Shown piece after piece: positions 24,935 to 37,849 of a stretch of DNA of 64,000 nt. The notes beneath the pieces are model-generated. The model was not told where the DNA came from and made no database searches. It was given only the letters and a program-made list of their open reading frames with translations. Source of the DNA: Scleromitrula shiraiana (lineage: Eukaryota; Ascomycota; Leotiomycetes; Helotiales; Sclerotiniaceae); the NCBI GenBank assembly GCA_028455995.1, contig JABELC010000004.1, positions 3,284,501-3,348,500 on the forward strand, given 5' to 3'. Made by a program: the position numbers and the translations under genes. Numbering within the stretch: position 1 is the stretch's first letter; every line of letters starts with the position of its first letter.

Positions 24935-25884
24935 ATGCCTGATCTTGATGAAATTAGCTACTGTCGCGAGACTAAAGTTGGTGCCTTCCAGGACTGTTAC
25001 CATTTTCTTGTTGATTTGTACATGGAGGAGTCTGATATTATCGAGCCGCCAGAGGGAGGATGGCCCACCATTTCACCGGAATTCGGACAAATATTTGGGA
25101 AGTCGGACGAGATTATTGCATTACTCCGCAGTCTGCCTTACATTCTTCAGAATTCTCCTAACGGCCAATGGTCTCCTCATCACGGTAGTGCCAACTGTTC
25201 TTGGGCGGACTGGCAATCGTTGGCTGATGCCGGGAAAGTCGAGGCTGGAGTAGACATGAGTGGCCTCGGAAAAACTCTCAAGCTCTTGACTGAAGGAAGA
25301 TGCTCTTGATGATGTGCCAGCACACGTTGTCGGTCTCACCTACGGCGGTAGGGATAACAATATCTTCCTCCTCGACACGAGGTTCGGCATCGTTCACGTA
25401 TGTGGTGTTTCCTTTACGCTACATTCCGTTGCGCCCCCAACTCTCCATAATATTTTTCCTGAAGAGTTTACTAACCCCACGCCTGACTAGTGGCCAGAGT
25501 CTGAAGGGGGCGGTGACCATCGGCATACCTTGACGGCGATTCCTCTTTCATCGAGCCAGTCGACCCCTGGGATGTAGATGAGCGAGCAAGTGAGAATGAG
25601 ATCGAGTGGCGGCACGATGGGTGACACCGGCTTGTGCAATTCCATAATTTTTTGAGCTTCTGAAGAAGCAGTTCCGAGAGCTCAAGTGGATTCTCATAAA
25701 CTCGAGAGAGGTCATTGCATCTAACGCCACTTCTGCGCCATCCGAAGACGGGATGATCCCAGTGCTTCAAGTGATATTTCGAGAACATGGCTGGTCATCT
25801 GAGCAGGGTGGTACTTATCGCAAACGGGATTATTTGGAGGCTGTGAAGGCAGTATTGGAGAAAGATTATCCTACTTTCTTTTAA
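24935..25884 (+). pseudogene. disrupted gene for unknown fungal protein
   Basis: A good coding frame begins at 24935 (MPDLDEISYCRETKVGAFQD; FLVDLYMEESDIIEPPEGGW) and runs to a stop at 25307. A one-base shift near 25292 reopens it as DDVPAHVVGLTYGGRDNNIF and LLDTRFGIVH. A plausible GT-AG intron (25397-25491) then leads to WPESEGG. The frame changes again; later pieces read FIEPVDPWDVDERASENEIE and, after a stop at 25618 and one at 25652, ELLKKQFRELKWILINSREV through IFREHGWSSEQGGTYRKRDY to the final TAA at 25882. The parts are collinear, so one gene of about 280 residues has decayed here. I recognise the pattern only as an uncharacterised fungal family. Confidence 0.6.
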
Positions 25885-28480
25885 GTGTGATTGATCAATA
25901 TTGTTCTCCCCTTCTATCAGTACAGATAGTATCTCGAGCAAAACGATTCGCAGATACTAGTGGAAGGGTTCTGGGGAACGTTTTCTCGGGGGTATCTCTG
26001 GCACTATGGTTACTTCTCTCCTTACTGCGTCTCGCGGGCCGATTCTAAGGCACAACAGTCATGTATTTGAACTAGATAGACAAGTGATAATGATGCGTAT
26101 TACAGCTAATCACGGTTCAAAGTGTCTCATGCGCCAATTTCAACGCATGCAGGCGGTTTAAGTTATTCGCCGCGCATTCGAAAATACATGATTTTATTAA
26201 ATAATTATGCAGTAAACCATTAGTTGTTTATTTTTCTTGGCTGAAATTAATAGTGTAATTGGTGTTTTCATTCGTTTATCTTCGGGTTTTTTCAAAATTC
26301 TAAACGGTTGGAAGAATAATCAAAATTTCTTGAAAACAGGTATGTTTTAAGATCTACAACTAATTGCGTAAACTGTGTAGCATAGTACTCATATATTTGA
26401 GCTAAATAGTAGATGGCAATAATGCTATTTTCAGCGTCTCACGCGCTAAGGCTGAGGCATAGCAATGGTTAAGCATGTGTATATATTCAAAATGTTAAGA
26501 TAGATAGTAAGAGTCAACATGCCTAATAAATGCAGCTCGTAAATCAAATTCAAGTCTCAGTTGTTCAATCAAGCGTGGTTGAAGTCAGCCCCGTACTGCC
26601 ATCTTAACAAGCCCCTATTCTAGCGACCGATCAGTGACAACTTTTTGAAAACCCCTGGTATACCAGACTACTGCTTGTTCGTATAAGTCTATTTTGATTG
26701 ACACAAGACACAATCTCACTTGAGTATGAACAAGTAGTTGATATTTTCCAGCATATTCTTTTGCCGTGCCGTTGGCTATCTCAAGACCTCTTGCGGTTGC
26801 AATGTAGCTATTTATCACAGCTCGCATCGTGAGCGCTACTCTCAACCTCGATAGAACTCAAGTTGTGAGTAATGGGTCAATGTAAACTTCGAGCATCCCA
26901 CAGTATCCCAGCACCTACCTGGCAACTTTTCAGATGTTTAGAATTGTGTTTGAGTATCACTCCTCGATATAGATTTTTGGTTTCGGAGATGCCCCTTAAA
27001 GCGATAACTTCATCATCTAGAGGATAACGAGCTTCCGTCTATCGGAGATCTGACAACCTATTTATTATCCCGATCAATAAGACTGACTGCCCGCTCCATA
27101 TGCCGATACGCTAACATGCATAATCGTCACCATATTATCCGTCAAACAACTCAAACGTTGTAAAGAGCGCATCCAGGCTTCTCCAACACCCCGTCATCAA
27201 ATCGCTGATGATCCAGCATCAATATCCTTCCGAAGCTGCACGCTTCCGTAATCAAGCCTAGTCTGCCATCCTTGCAGCACCGGTAAATACCAGCTCGATT
27301 ATATCCCATATTGAAAACCCCAAAAAGAAAAAGAAAAAAAAACCCAGCAATCTTTCCAAGCCAGTCTCGACATTCCAAGCCTGTTCGTTTACTAGACATA
27401 GGACCCGGAAGAAAAAGAAGGAAATCCTGGCAGCGACGAGGGAATGAAGACTATGCCATACCATGGGATGTAGACAGCGTCTCAAAAGAACAGCAAAAGC
27501 TCTTCTTGCACCCGATAACTAAACGGGATGTTCACTTTTACCTGGACGGCTTTCCATCGATCGGATTTACATGTAAGGAACCGTATATCTATCGCTAGCG
27601 ATGTACTGACATGTAAGAATCTACCTCGATTGAAAGCGAGCATTACAGTAAAGAAGAACAGAACAGTACCGTGCCCTCAAACGCTCGCCTCGCTACGTGC
27701 CGCTATATCCCCTCTAAGTTATTTCTGTTTGTTTCTGGTGTAAGCCATGATTGGATTTTCTCTTCTCTTAGTATATTCATATTCATATCCCCAAGATATT
27801 ACCCTTATAATGATAACAAATATCCCATCATCAACCATCTAGTAATTGCTATCACATATCTCACTACATGCACTATTTCAACTGCTAGTTTTATGAAGAA
27901 AACCCTATCCCTAAAACCTAACCCCTAAAACCAGAATTTAAATCCGAGTCTATATTTGATTCCAACATCGGGTAGTATATCCATCCACCTACTATCCACG
28001 AACATTCCATCCACCGAATACCCGCCAAATTTATAGAAAACAAGCAGCGCCAGTATTTATGCTCCTCATTTAATTCAAAATGGTGACGATTACCTCATAC
28101 CGCTCGCAGCAATATCCCAGTATCGACACAGTTCCCTATTTTGAAAAGTAGAGGAAGCGACACCAGAGATAGGTCTAGCGCGTAAATAACCACGCGGTAA
28201 GAAACAACGACCCTGAATTATGCTATGTAGAAAATCTCATCATTTTCCATCATCGCATCGAAGGCTTTCCGATGGACATCACAACCTTCTTGTGTCTTTC
28301 TCGCTTCGAGCGTGGCGCGGTATGTATGTATGTATGTATGTAGCATAACGCACTAATTTTCCATTTTGGGGATTTCCTCATCTTTATCTTTATCATTCCC
28401 GTGCTTCGCTGATGAGTTTCTTTCCAGAAGGTTGGATATCTAATTTATCCACTCCATTGCGGCGTTTAAGGATCTCGGTA
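25885..28480. other. gene-poor region next to the transposon island
   Basis: About 2.6 kb without a supportable gene. Short coding-like scraps occur on the minus strand at 26615-26845 (LVHTQVRLCLVSIKIDLYEQ) and the plus strand at 27400-27598 (NEDYAIPWDVDSVSKEQQKL), each without partner exons. A (GTAT)n run lies at 28320-28342. These may be further decayed genes. Confidence 0.45.
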
Positions 28481-28830
28481 TTGCTAAAGCTGGATTTCCT
28501 CCTCTTGTATATCGTGATGGTACCGTTGTACCTGGCTCGACGACCGTTACTATTAGCCAAACTCACTCCATTCCATACATACATGGCCACCAAAAATAAG
28601 CCATCATAACTGAACTTTCTATGTTATATATATCTTTTGCTTTTTTCTTTTTTATTTGCTAAAGTTGGATTTCCTCCTCTTGTATATCATGATGGTACCG
28701 TTGTACCTGGCTCGACTACCGTTACTATTAGCCAAACTCATTCCATTCCATATATACATGGCCACCAAAAATAAGCCATCATAACTGAACTTTCTATGTT
28801 ATATACATCTCCTGCTTCTTTCTTTCTTGT
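28481..28830. repeat. tandem duplication, two 175 bp units
   Basis: Unit 1 is 28481-28655 and unit 2 is 28656-28830, starting TTGCTAAAG(C/T)TGGATTTCCT; a few bases of a third unit follow. Most differences seen by eye are C/T or G/A transitions, with unit 2 carrying the T or A form. In one frame each unit reads GFPPLVY(R/H)DGTVVPGS then TTVTISQTHS, which resembles repeats of fungal Ser/Thr-rich wall proteins. That is a weak inference because 175 is not a multiple of three. Confidence 0.85.
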
Positions 28831-28947
28831 CTGCTAAACTATAGATCTAGATAATTTTTAGATTAATATTAAATAAATAAAATATATCTACCATATATCT
28901 CATTCCATTCTATCTTATCTCCCAGCTTCCAATTTCCATAACATCTA

Positions 28948-29932
28948 CTCGGTCAAATTAAAATTGAAGCACGCGCAAAATAAGCGAATCGCTTCAAAAT
29001 TAACGATTTTGTACAAATCACCTCTTGCGTCAATATAAATAAATTAATCAATTATTTATAGAATTATTTAAAATATTAAATATAGATTATTTTTATATTA
29101 AAATATTTGCTATTAAAATTGAAAGATTAAATAATAATTTTAAAATTTATAATATTTAATTAAATATAAAATAAAAATCATATGAAAATATGATATTTTT
29201 AATTTGATTTAAATCAAATAAATTATTATATTAAAAAATAATGAAAATATATATGAATATATAAAAAAAAGGGTTTTATTTAATATAAATATTATATATA
29301 TTAAAAATATATAAAAAATATAATATAATAAAATTAAAAAGAATATATATAATATTTATAAATACTAAAAAATATTAAGCACTACTATAACTTCGATTTT
29401 TAAAAATTATTAAAATTATTTTAAAGTTTTATATATAATAATTTATATCTTTATAATCATTATATTAAAATATTATTCAATATAATTTTGATTTAAATAA
29501 ATTATTAAAATTTTTAAAGATTTTAAAGATTTTAAAATACTTTTATAATTTTGGTTTTTAAAGAATATTATATTAAACTTTAATATAAAATATTTATATT
29601 AAATAAAAGTTTTTTTTTATATATTTATATATATCTTTATTATTTTTTAATATAATAATTTATTTAATTTAAATTAAATTAAAATTATAGTATTTTCATA
29701 TGATTTTTATTTCATATTCAATTAAATATTATAAATTTTAAAATCATTATTTGATTTTTAAATTTTAATAATAAATATTTTAATATAAAAATAATCTATA
29801 TTTAATATCTTAAATAATTCTATAAATAAATGATCGATTTATTTATATTAGTATAAAAGGTGTTTTATATAAAATCGTCGATTTTAAGGGTTTCTGGCAA
29901 TTGATGCGTGCTTTAATTTTAATTTAACCGAG
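28948..29932. mobile_element. TA-flanked long-inverted-repeat element, copy A (RIP-damaged)
   Basis: 985 bp flanked by TA at 28946-28947 and 29933-29934. It starts CTCGGTCAAATTAAAATTGA and its right end is the inverted counterpart (AAATTAAAACTGAG-like, with T substitutions). The inverted arms extend about 350 bp inward (to about 29305 and from about 29577), so most of the element could fold into one hairpin; the AT-rich centre has no transposase-like frame. Same orientation and internal order as copy B at 39326. The TA duplication suggests mobilisation by a Tc1/mariner-superfamily transposase; that is inference. Differences between copies are mainly C/T and G/A. Confidence 0.85.
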
Positions 29933-30120
29933 TATACTACACTATATCATATATATTATATATACTATACATACTATATAAAACTATTATAATTATAATC
30001 ATAATCATAATCGTAATCACAATAACAAAATCCTATTTTAATTTAATTATCTAGTAGCAATATTCAAATTAACATCCAAATTAGCATCCAAATTAAAATA
30101 ACTTGTTATTATCACATTTA

Positions 30121-30167
30121 TAATACTACTAATACTAATACTAATATTAATACTAATACTAATACTA
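30121..30167. repeat. (TACTAA)n microsatellite, left part, split by transposon
   Basis: Imperfect TACTAA hexamers stop exactly at the TA (30166-30167) that borders the transposon end. The same repeat resumes at 39171 on the other side of 9 kb of inserted DNA. Confidence 0.9.
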
Positions 30168-31163
30168 TAGTGACCCACAATACATATTTAAGCGAATTTT
30201 AAAAAGACGAGTTTTTATATATCGAACCTCGATTATACCTTTTTTATATCAATTATAATGCCTTTAATATATATTTTTTTATATTCAATAAATGGTAATA
30301 AAGTTAAAAAGCAATATTTTAATTTATATTAATATGGTAAAATTGTTGGCAAGGTAAAAAAAAAGGCTAGTTTGTATAAAATTGTTAAAGACTTCAATTT
30401 GGATAAAAATATAATTTAATATATTATATAGTAAAATGAATTATGCAATAAGAAAAAATCTTTATTTTGAATTTTTTGATAAAAATTATATATTAATTAA
30501 AATAAATATTCTATTATATGTTTTATATGATTATATTTAAAAATAATTTATTAAAAGACGATTGATATATATAGGATATAATGTTTAATTATTATCATTA
30601 AATTTTTTTTAAAAATATATGGAATATCTAATTAAAAAGTTAAAAAAAGACTAGAATTTATATTGGAATATGTATTTAAATGGCTTATATGGTATTTGGA
30701 ATGAAAGGGGTAAATTATAAAAAAATAGGGATTGATCTATTAAAATAACGAGTGTTTTATTAAACGAGAATGAGGTAATTAGTAAGAATGAGTATTCTAT
30801 ATTTTAGATGAAGTATACGATTTTAAAATGGTATAAATTTATAATATGTATAAAAATATAAAGATTATGATTTAGAGATATTTTTAAAATATTGGGTATA
30901 TAAATTTATATATAATGGATTGAGATTTTGAATTGAAAAAATATAGATATAATATAAATTTATATCTTAAAATATTTGATATAAAAGTTTAATTTATATT
31001 TGAATAGTTAAATCTAGAATATCAATTTTAATAAGATAATATATCTATATATTATATTTATAAAATAAAAAAGTAATTTAAAGATTGAAAGATCTTTTTA
31101 ATTATTAATTAACTTTTATATTTTTTTGATTTTAACTTTATTAAATATATTTGATATTATTTT

Positions 31164-31323
31164 TGTCTGTATAGTCAAACACGTGACCTTACGTCACGTG
31201 TCCGTTGAAGAGATATATATCCTTAACGGTGTACAATACCTTTTTTAAACTTCTTAAATAAATAATACAATATTGATTGATATTGTAATTGTATAGTTTT
31301 ATATTTCTAAAATTATATAAATA
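31164..31323 (+). repeat. 5' LTR of the copia element
   Basis: 160 bp. It retains several C and G bases lost in the 3' LTR, such as CACGTGACCTTACGTCACGT at 31180-31199, and has lost others that the 3' copy keeps. Confidence 0.92.
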
Positions 31324-33282
31324 CTAATTAATATGTGTATTATAAATTAGGATTTCTATTTTATATATAATATTAATTTTGATAAATTTTAAATGTTTTT
31401 ATTTATTATCGATAGAAAACTTTTTATAATCTTTAATAATAAGAGGTTTTATAGATTATTTAGTTTTTTAATAAAAAAAAGAATTAAACTTTATAATATT
31501 TGAATGTTTATTATAGGAATAGTAGTTTTCAATTTTGGTTTAGATATTATAAAATTTAAATATTTATTGTAGATTAAATAGTTTTTAAATCGATTTTAGA
31601 ATTATAAAACTTGAATGTTTATTGTAAATAAAGTAATAATAAGAATATGAATTATATTATATTATTTAGATGTATATTATATTGTTTAAAAAAACATTTT
31701 AATAAATAAAAATATTGGTGATAATAATTATTTTATTATAATTATAAGGGTAATGATAAGGTTATTTATGTAAAAATCTTTATTTAAAAATTTTTATAAA
31801 ATCTTTAATAATCTTTTTTTTATATTTTTATATTTTTTTATAATTGTTTTATTTTCTTTTTTATTTTATAATAAATTTGTTTATTATATATTTATTTTAT
31901 AAATTAAAATAATTATATTTAATTTAAAAACTTTATTAAAATAAATTTTAATTTGATATTAGATTTATTTAATTAATTAGATAATTATATTTGATTTAAA
32001 GTTATATTAGACTAAATTTTTAATTTAATATTAAATATTTATTTAATAATAATAAAAAAACTAGGCAAAAACAAATCTAATAATAATTATTATATTATTT
32101 AATAAATAAATATATAATATTATTATAAACATTTTTTTATTCTATATTATAATATTATAGGCAATATAATAAATAAAAGCGATATAAAAAAAAAAAGGAG
32201 GTCAAGAAATATAAATATAAATATAAACTTTAAATAATTATAAAAAAAAAACAATTTAATAAGTATAAACATTCAAAATTTAAGATTATTATTAATAATT
32301 CGATGATTAAGATAGATATTTAGTCAAATTGAAGAATTTTAATTAGTATTAAAAATATTATTGAGAAATTTTAATAAAAATCTAATATATATAAATCTAT
32401 TATAAAAATAATATTAATAAAAGATATTTAAACAAATATAAATCTTGATATTTTAAATATAAATAAAAGTTTTTTTATTTAAAAATATAATAAACAATAT
32501 TTTTAGAAGGTTTATATTTGATTTTAGAAAAAAGCAATAATTAAGAAGTAATAATATATATGATTTTAAATATAATTAAGACTTTAAATTTAGATAAAGT
32601 AAAGAGCATTATAAAGATTTATTTAATGAATTATTTTTAAATAATTTAGATTTTATTAATAAATATAAAGAATATAATATAAAAAATTTATATATAGTGA
32701 ATCATTATTTAAAATATAAATTTAATAAATATATAATCAACAATTTGAAGATTTTTATTAATATAGATTTATAGATAGATTTTAAAAAGGCGTTTAGAGA
32801 TATAAATATAAAGATATTTTAAATATTGAATAAAAGATATTTAATAATAATAAAAAAAATATTATAAAAAAGTAATGTTTATATTAATATATTTATATTA
32901 ATAATTTATATAATATAAAGTGTAATATATATAAAATTATGCTTTAAATAGATTAAGGCTTATTTAAAAAAAATTTATAAAGATCGATTAATAAAATTTA
33001 AATTTGGTAATATAAAAGCAATAATAGAAAATTTGAAGTAAAAATAGAATTAAAAAAAGAATGTAAAGAAACAAATTAAAAAAAGAAAATAAATTGAATA
33101 AAACATTTTAATTATATAAATGGTGATTAATTTATTAAAGCATTTTAATAAATTATTAAAGAATATTTAATTTATAATAAAAGTTAATTTTGAATATTTA
33201 TTTAGAATTATTTTAATAATAATGATATATAATTTTATGTATTATATTATTTAGTATATAATTTTATTTAATAATTATATAT

Positions 33283-33611
33283 TATATAATGATTAAAATC
33301 ATCAAAATGAAAATAATTATGATAAAAATCATTATAATCAAAATAATTGTATATTTTAATTTGGTTAAAGCTATTTTAATCAAAATCAATTTAATCAAAA
33401 TCATTATGATATAAATGATTATAGTAGAAATTATTATGATCAAAATAATTGTATATTTTAATTTAGTTAGATTTAACTTGGTTAGAGTTAATATGATCAA
33501 AATTAATTTGATTGAAATTAATTTAATTAAAATTATTGTATATTTTAGAATGATCAAAATGATTATAATCAAAATGATTATAATTATGATCGAAATAATT
33601 ATAATTTTCAA
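33283..33611. repeat. degenerate short tandem repeat within the copia element
   Basis: Variants of AATGATTATAATCAA recur in plus orientation, with a longer segment (ATTGTATATTTTA) returning at about 33346, 33444 and 33534. On the plus strand it would have encoded an Asn/Asp/Tyr/Gln-rich tract. Its place fits the C-terminal part of Gag, before a possible zinc-knuckle trace near 33650. The large open frames on both strands here are products of the repeat. Confidence 0.6.
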
Positions 33612-35549
33612 TGCAAACGAAATTAGGGAAAAAAGTGAAGGGATGTAAGGGTATATGTATGTAAGAATGAGTATGAAGATTAAAGATATTATTAAAAAAA
33701 GAGTTGTTAATATTGTATATTAAAAATTTAATATTAAATTAATTTAAGTAAAATATATAATAATATAATAAAATTTAATAATAAAAATGATAATTTTGAT
33801 TATAAATTAGTTATATATAAATTAATTTTATAATGTATAAATATTTTGAATAAATTTGTAGTAATAATATTTCTAATTATATTTAAAAATGAAGTGTTTA
33901 AATATTATATATTAAATCTTATTATATTTTTATAAAAAATAAAAGATTTAATTGTAAAATTTAAAGCATAATATCAAAAAGAACTATATTATTATAATAT
34001 AATAAATAAATGAATAAAATTAATGATAAAAAGCATTATAAATGAAAATTAAAAAAAAAAACTTGAACAATATTTAAAGTTATTTTTTATAAAAGCAAAA
34101 TAATTATATAAGATTTTATTAAATAATATAAAAGATTAATTATATTTTTGTAAAAAAATAATTTTATTATATTAACAAATTAGATAATATATTTAAGTAT
34201 ATTATTAATTAGCCACAAATATTTTTGATCTTATTTAAGAAATTAAAGGAATAATTTAGATTTATAATAAATTATAAAATAATAATATTAATATATATTA
34301 TATTGAAAAAAAATTCATAAATAATTTATAAAATCAAGGCAAAAACTTTAGTTATAATAGATATAATAAAATAAATAATTATAATGATTAAAAAAAATGT
34401 AATAATTATCGAGATCGATTTGAATTATAATTTAATATTCAAAAATAATATAATAAAGAAAGTTTTAAATCAATTTATAAAAAATGATATTAGATATACA
34501 AAAAAAAAAATGTTTTTTTATAAATTATTCGAAATTAAATTAAAAAAAAATTTAAAAGAAATATAAAGAAAAAGTTATTAAAAATAATAATAATTATATA
34601 TATAAACAATTTTTGATATATTATAAAAGAAAGCGAGAAATAAAGAAAAAGAATATTAAAAAGATTTATAAAGTATTTTATATAAAAATAAAATATTTAA
34701 ACAAAATTATATTAAAAATATATTATATATTAAATAATTTAATTAATAGTTTATAAATAATTGTTAGGTTTATAAAGAAAATATTTAAGTATATATTAAT
34801 ATATAAAAAACTATTTAATAATAATTAAATTAATGGAAATATAGTATTAGAATAAATCATATACGATTTTAAAATATTTTTTGTAAATAGCAAATATGAT
34901 TTTAATGAGTTTTAAGGCATTATAATCGATATAGAAATAATGATAATATCAATTATTAATAAATAATAATTTAAAGCATTATAAAAATTAATTAATCTAA
35001 CTATTAATTATAATAAAGCAAAAATTGTAAAAGTTATATTTAGAAAAAAAAATATTAAAAAATTTATTAGATTATATAAAATTAAATTATTAATTAGATA
35101 AATTAAGGTTTATATTGTTTATATAAATATACTATTTTTATTTTGTTTAATAAATATAAATAAATTTAATATATTTTTTAATAATATTAAAAATTAAGTT
35201 ATTTATGATAAAATTAGCAAATATTTTTTTATTATATAGAAATATAGTTATGGTTTTCTATTATGAAAATATAATTATAATATATTTATATAATTGATAA
35301 TTTTAAATAATATTTATTATTTTATAAAAATAAAATTATGATATTTATATAAATGTTTTAATTATTTAGTTGTTTATAGATTATATAATATATTTGAACA
35401 AGCTAGCTATGATAATATAAATAAAAATAAGATTAATAAATTGATAAAATATTATGATTAATATTAAATATATGGTAAATTATTAAAAAGATTTAAATTT
35501 AAGATTAACAATAATAAGAATAATAATATTTAGTTTAATTATATAATTA

Positions 35550-36250
35550 TAATTAATATTATATATATCAACAAAAAAACAATATTATATATATTTAATA
35601 AAGCAATAAAATATTAAGCAATAATATTTCTAAACAATTTATTAATAAAATATATTTAAAACACAATTTGATTTAAATAGATTAATATTTATATAGAATT
35701 TTTAAATTATATTATTATTAATATAAATATATAGTTTATTATTAAAAAATTTAATGAATATATAAATATTATAACGATTAAAATAAAGATAGTTTTTATA
35801 GAATTTTATTAATTAATTAATAAAATTGAATAATATTATAAAATTATATAATATATATTTGAGATTTTGCAAAACGAATTGCAATAATCTAGTTTTATAA
35901 AAAAACAAATATTATAAATAACGATAAAGATTATAAATGATTTAATAAATCTTGATGAACTAATTTTAATATTTTTAATATTCAATATATTTGCATATAT
36001 AAAAAAATCGGATTTATTAATAAAAATTATTATTGATCAAGCAATGAGATTATAAAAAGTGAATGATAAGATTTATAAATATAAAACGATTTAATTAATA
36101 AAAAATGCATTATAAAAACGGAATGGATTATTTATATATATAATATATAATTTGAAGATATATTTAAAAATTTTAATATATAAAAAGATTATTAAAATAA
36201 AAAAAGGAAAATAAATAAGATTTTATATTTTTGAATTGATAAAAAGCAAA
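35550..36250 (+). pseudogene. ghost of copia integrase C-terminal region
   Basis: Ignoring stops, the plus strand reads IKIINDLINLDELILIFLIF and IKKSDLLIKIIIDQAMRL, then a Lys-rich helix and KRNGL. This follows the fungal copia pattern VNDT-x-GP-x-GLVP-x-LLVFG, then a helix with I-x-K-A-M and RNGP. Ala, Pro and Thr codons have become Ile, Leu and Asn codons, as expected from C-to-T and G-to-A changes. Call is by pattern, not search. Confidence 0.6.
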
Positions 36251-36749
36251 AATTACAAAATCAATATAAATAATTATATTATAATTATATAATTAATATC
36301 AATTTATTTATATTATAAAAAATCTATTAATCTAATGTTAATATTATTAACAATATATATAAAAAACTATATACTATCTATACCTATAAACAATAGTAAT
36401 AATTAATTAATTATTCAAGAAATATTAAAAATAATGATATCCAAACTATTTAAACTAATAATTTATAAATATGGTAGATTAAAAAAAGATCAAAACTTTA
36501 ATACTTTATTACTAATGATAATTTAACTTTATTAATATATTTAATAAAATATATAATAAAAAATACAATTTAAATTATATATAAAGAATAAAGATTTTGA
36601 AAAAACATTACTAGATATTATAATATTATTAAATAGTAAATATATTATATATTTGATTAATATTTTTTTTATAAAAAAGTTGATTTTTTTTATTAAACAA
36701 ATTAAATATAATAAAAAAAAAAGAAATAGAATGTATATAAAATCAAAAA

Positions 36750-37450
36750 AAAAAGAATTAAATAAATTAATAAAAATTAATATATTTAAAATAATAAAAT
36801 AAAAAAAGATTTTAATAAAAATAAAAATTTTTAAATATAAATAAATTAACAAATTCAAATATTCAAATATAAAAAATACATATAAAAAATTAAAGTTTAT
36901 TATATAAAATTTTAATAATATAAAAAAATATATTATATTTATATAATCTTTAATTATATAGTATTTAATTTATTAATTAATATTAATAATTATAATTATT
37001 ATAATAATAATAAAAAATAATAATATATTTAGCGTTTATTTATATAATATTATTTAAATATATATATAAATAAATTCGAAATTTATATATTTTATTTTTA
37101 TATATATAATTCTAGAAATGAAATATTTATTTGGAATTATATTTTATATAATATAATTATTATATAAAATCTTAAAAATAAAAGATTATTAATTTAATAT
37201 ATATTTAGATTATTATATTATAAAGTTTAAAATAACAATATTAATATATAATCTTTATTTATTATATATATGAGAATAAGGATTTAAAATCATAATAATA
37301 TAAATCAATAATATTTTAATTATTATTAATAAACAATTTGCTTATAAAAAGGAACATTATTTAAAAAAAACTAAGTTTTTATATAAAAAATAAAAGTAAT
37401 TAATTAAAGTATATCTATTCAAGTTTAATAATAGTTTAATATTATTGAAA
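36750..37450 (+). pseudogene. ghost of copia reverse transcriptase
   Basis: The plus strand, with stops, reads KKKELNKLIKINIFKIIK, NTYKKLKFII, a YIIFI-stop-SLII-stop-YLIY stretch, VYLYNII-stop-IYI, and later GFKIIIIQINNILIIINKQF then KKTKFLYKK. The order follows copia RT: E-M-x-x-L-x-x-x-G-V-F, K-S-R-L-V-V-Q, TQSPTIQR-x-x-Q-R-L, RDITQAYVQS, G-L-Q-T-D-D-T-L-L-L-x-D, and K-K-A-K-F. The catalytic aspartates are now Asn codons, the expected G-to-A outcome. Confidence 0.65.
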
Positions 37451-37849
37451 AATTTAATGATTATAATAAATTAAAAATTTTAATGCAAAAATATAAAATA
37501 AATTAAAAATGTTAATATTAATATATGCGGAATATATAGTAGATTCTAAAAGAATGCAATATTAAAAAAGCAATATATTATATAATGCACTTATAGCATT
37601 TATATTGCAATTTATTATCAACTTGAAGTTTTATTTAATTTAATATAGATTATATAGAATATTGAATTAAATAGCAAAAACGTGAAAGTATTTAATAAAT
37701 GTATATAATGGTAAAAAGAAAATTTTATAAAAGAACTTTGATTTATATTATTTAGTTTTGATATTTTTTGTATATATATATTTGTTAATATTTTATATAT
37801 TAATAATTTTAATTTATTATTTTAGATTGAATATATTATTATATTAATA

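Noticed and set aside
33282..33648. Pair of overlapping Ile/Lys/Asn-rich frames on both strands
   Set aside because: Products of a short AT-rich tandem repeat within the copia element; no start context or domain.
36541..36858. Hydrophobic Ile/Leu/Phe-rich minus-strand frame in the AT island, suggesting a mitochondrial membrane protein
   Set aside because: It is antisense to the copia reverse transcriptase ghost; such residues are what AT-rich DNA yields. LTRs, TIRs and target duplications explain the island, so a mitochondrial DNA insertion is not needed.
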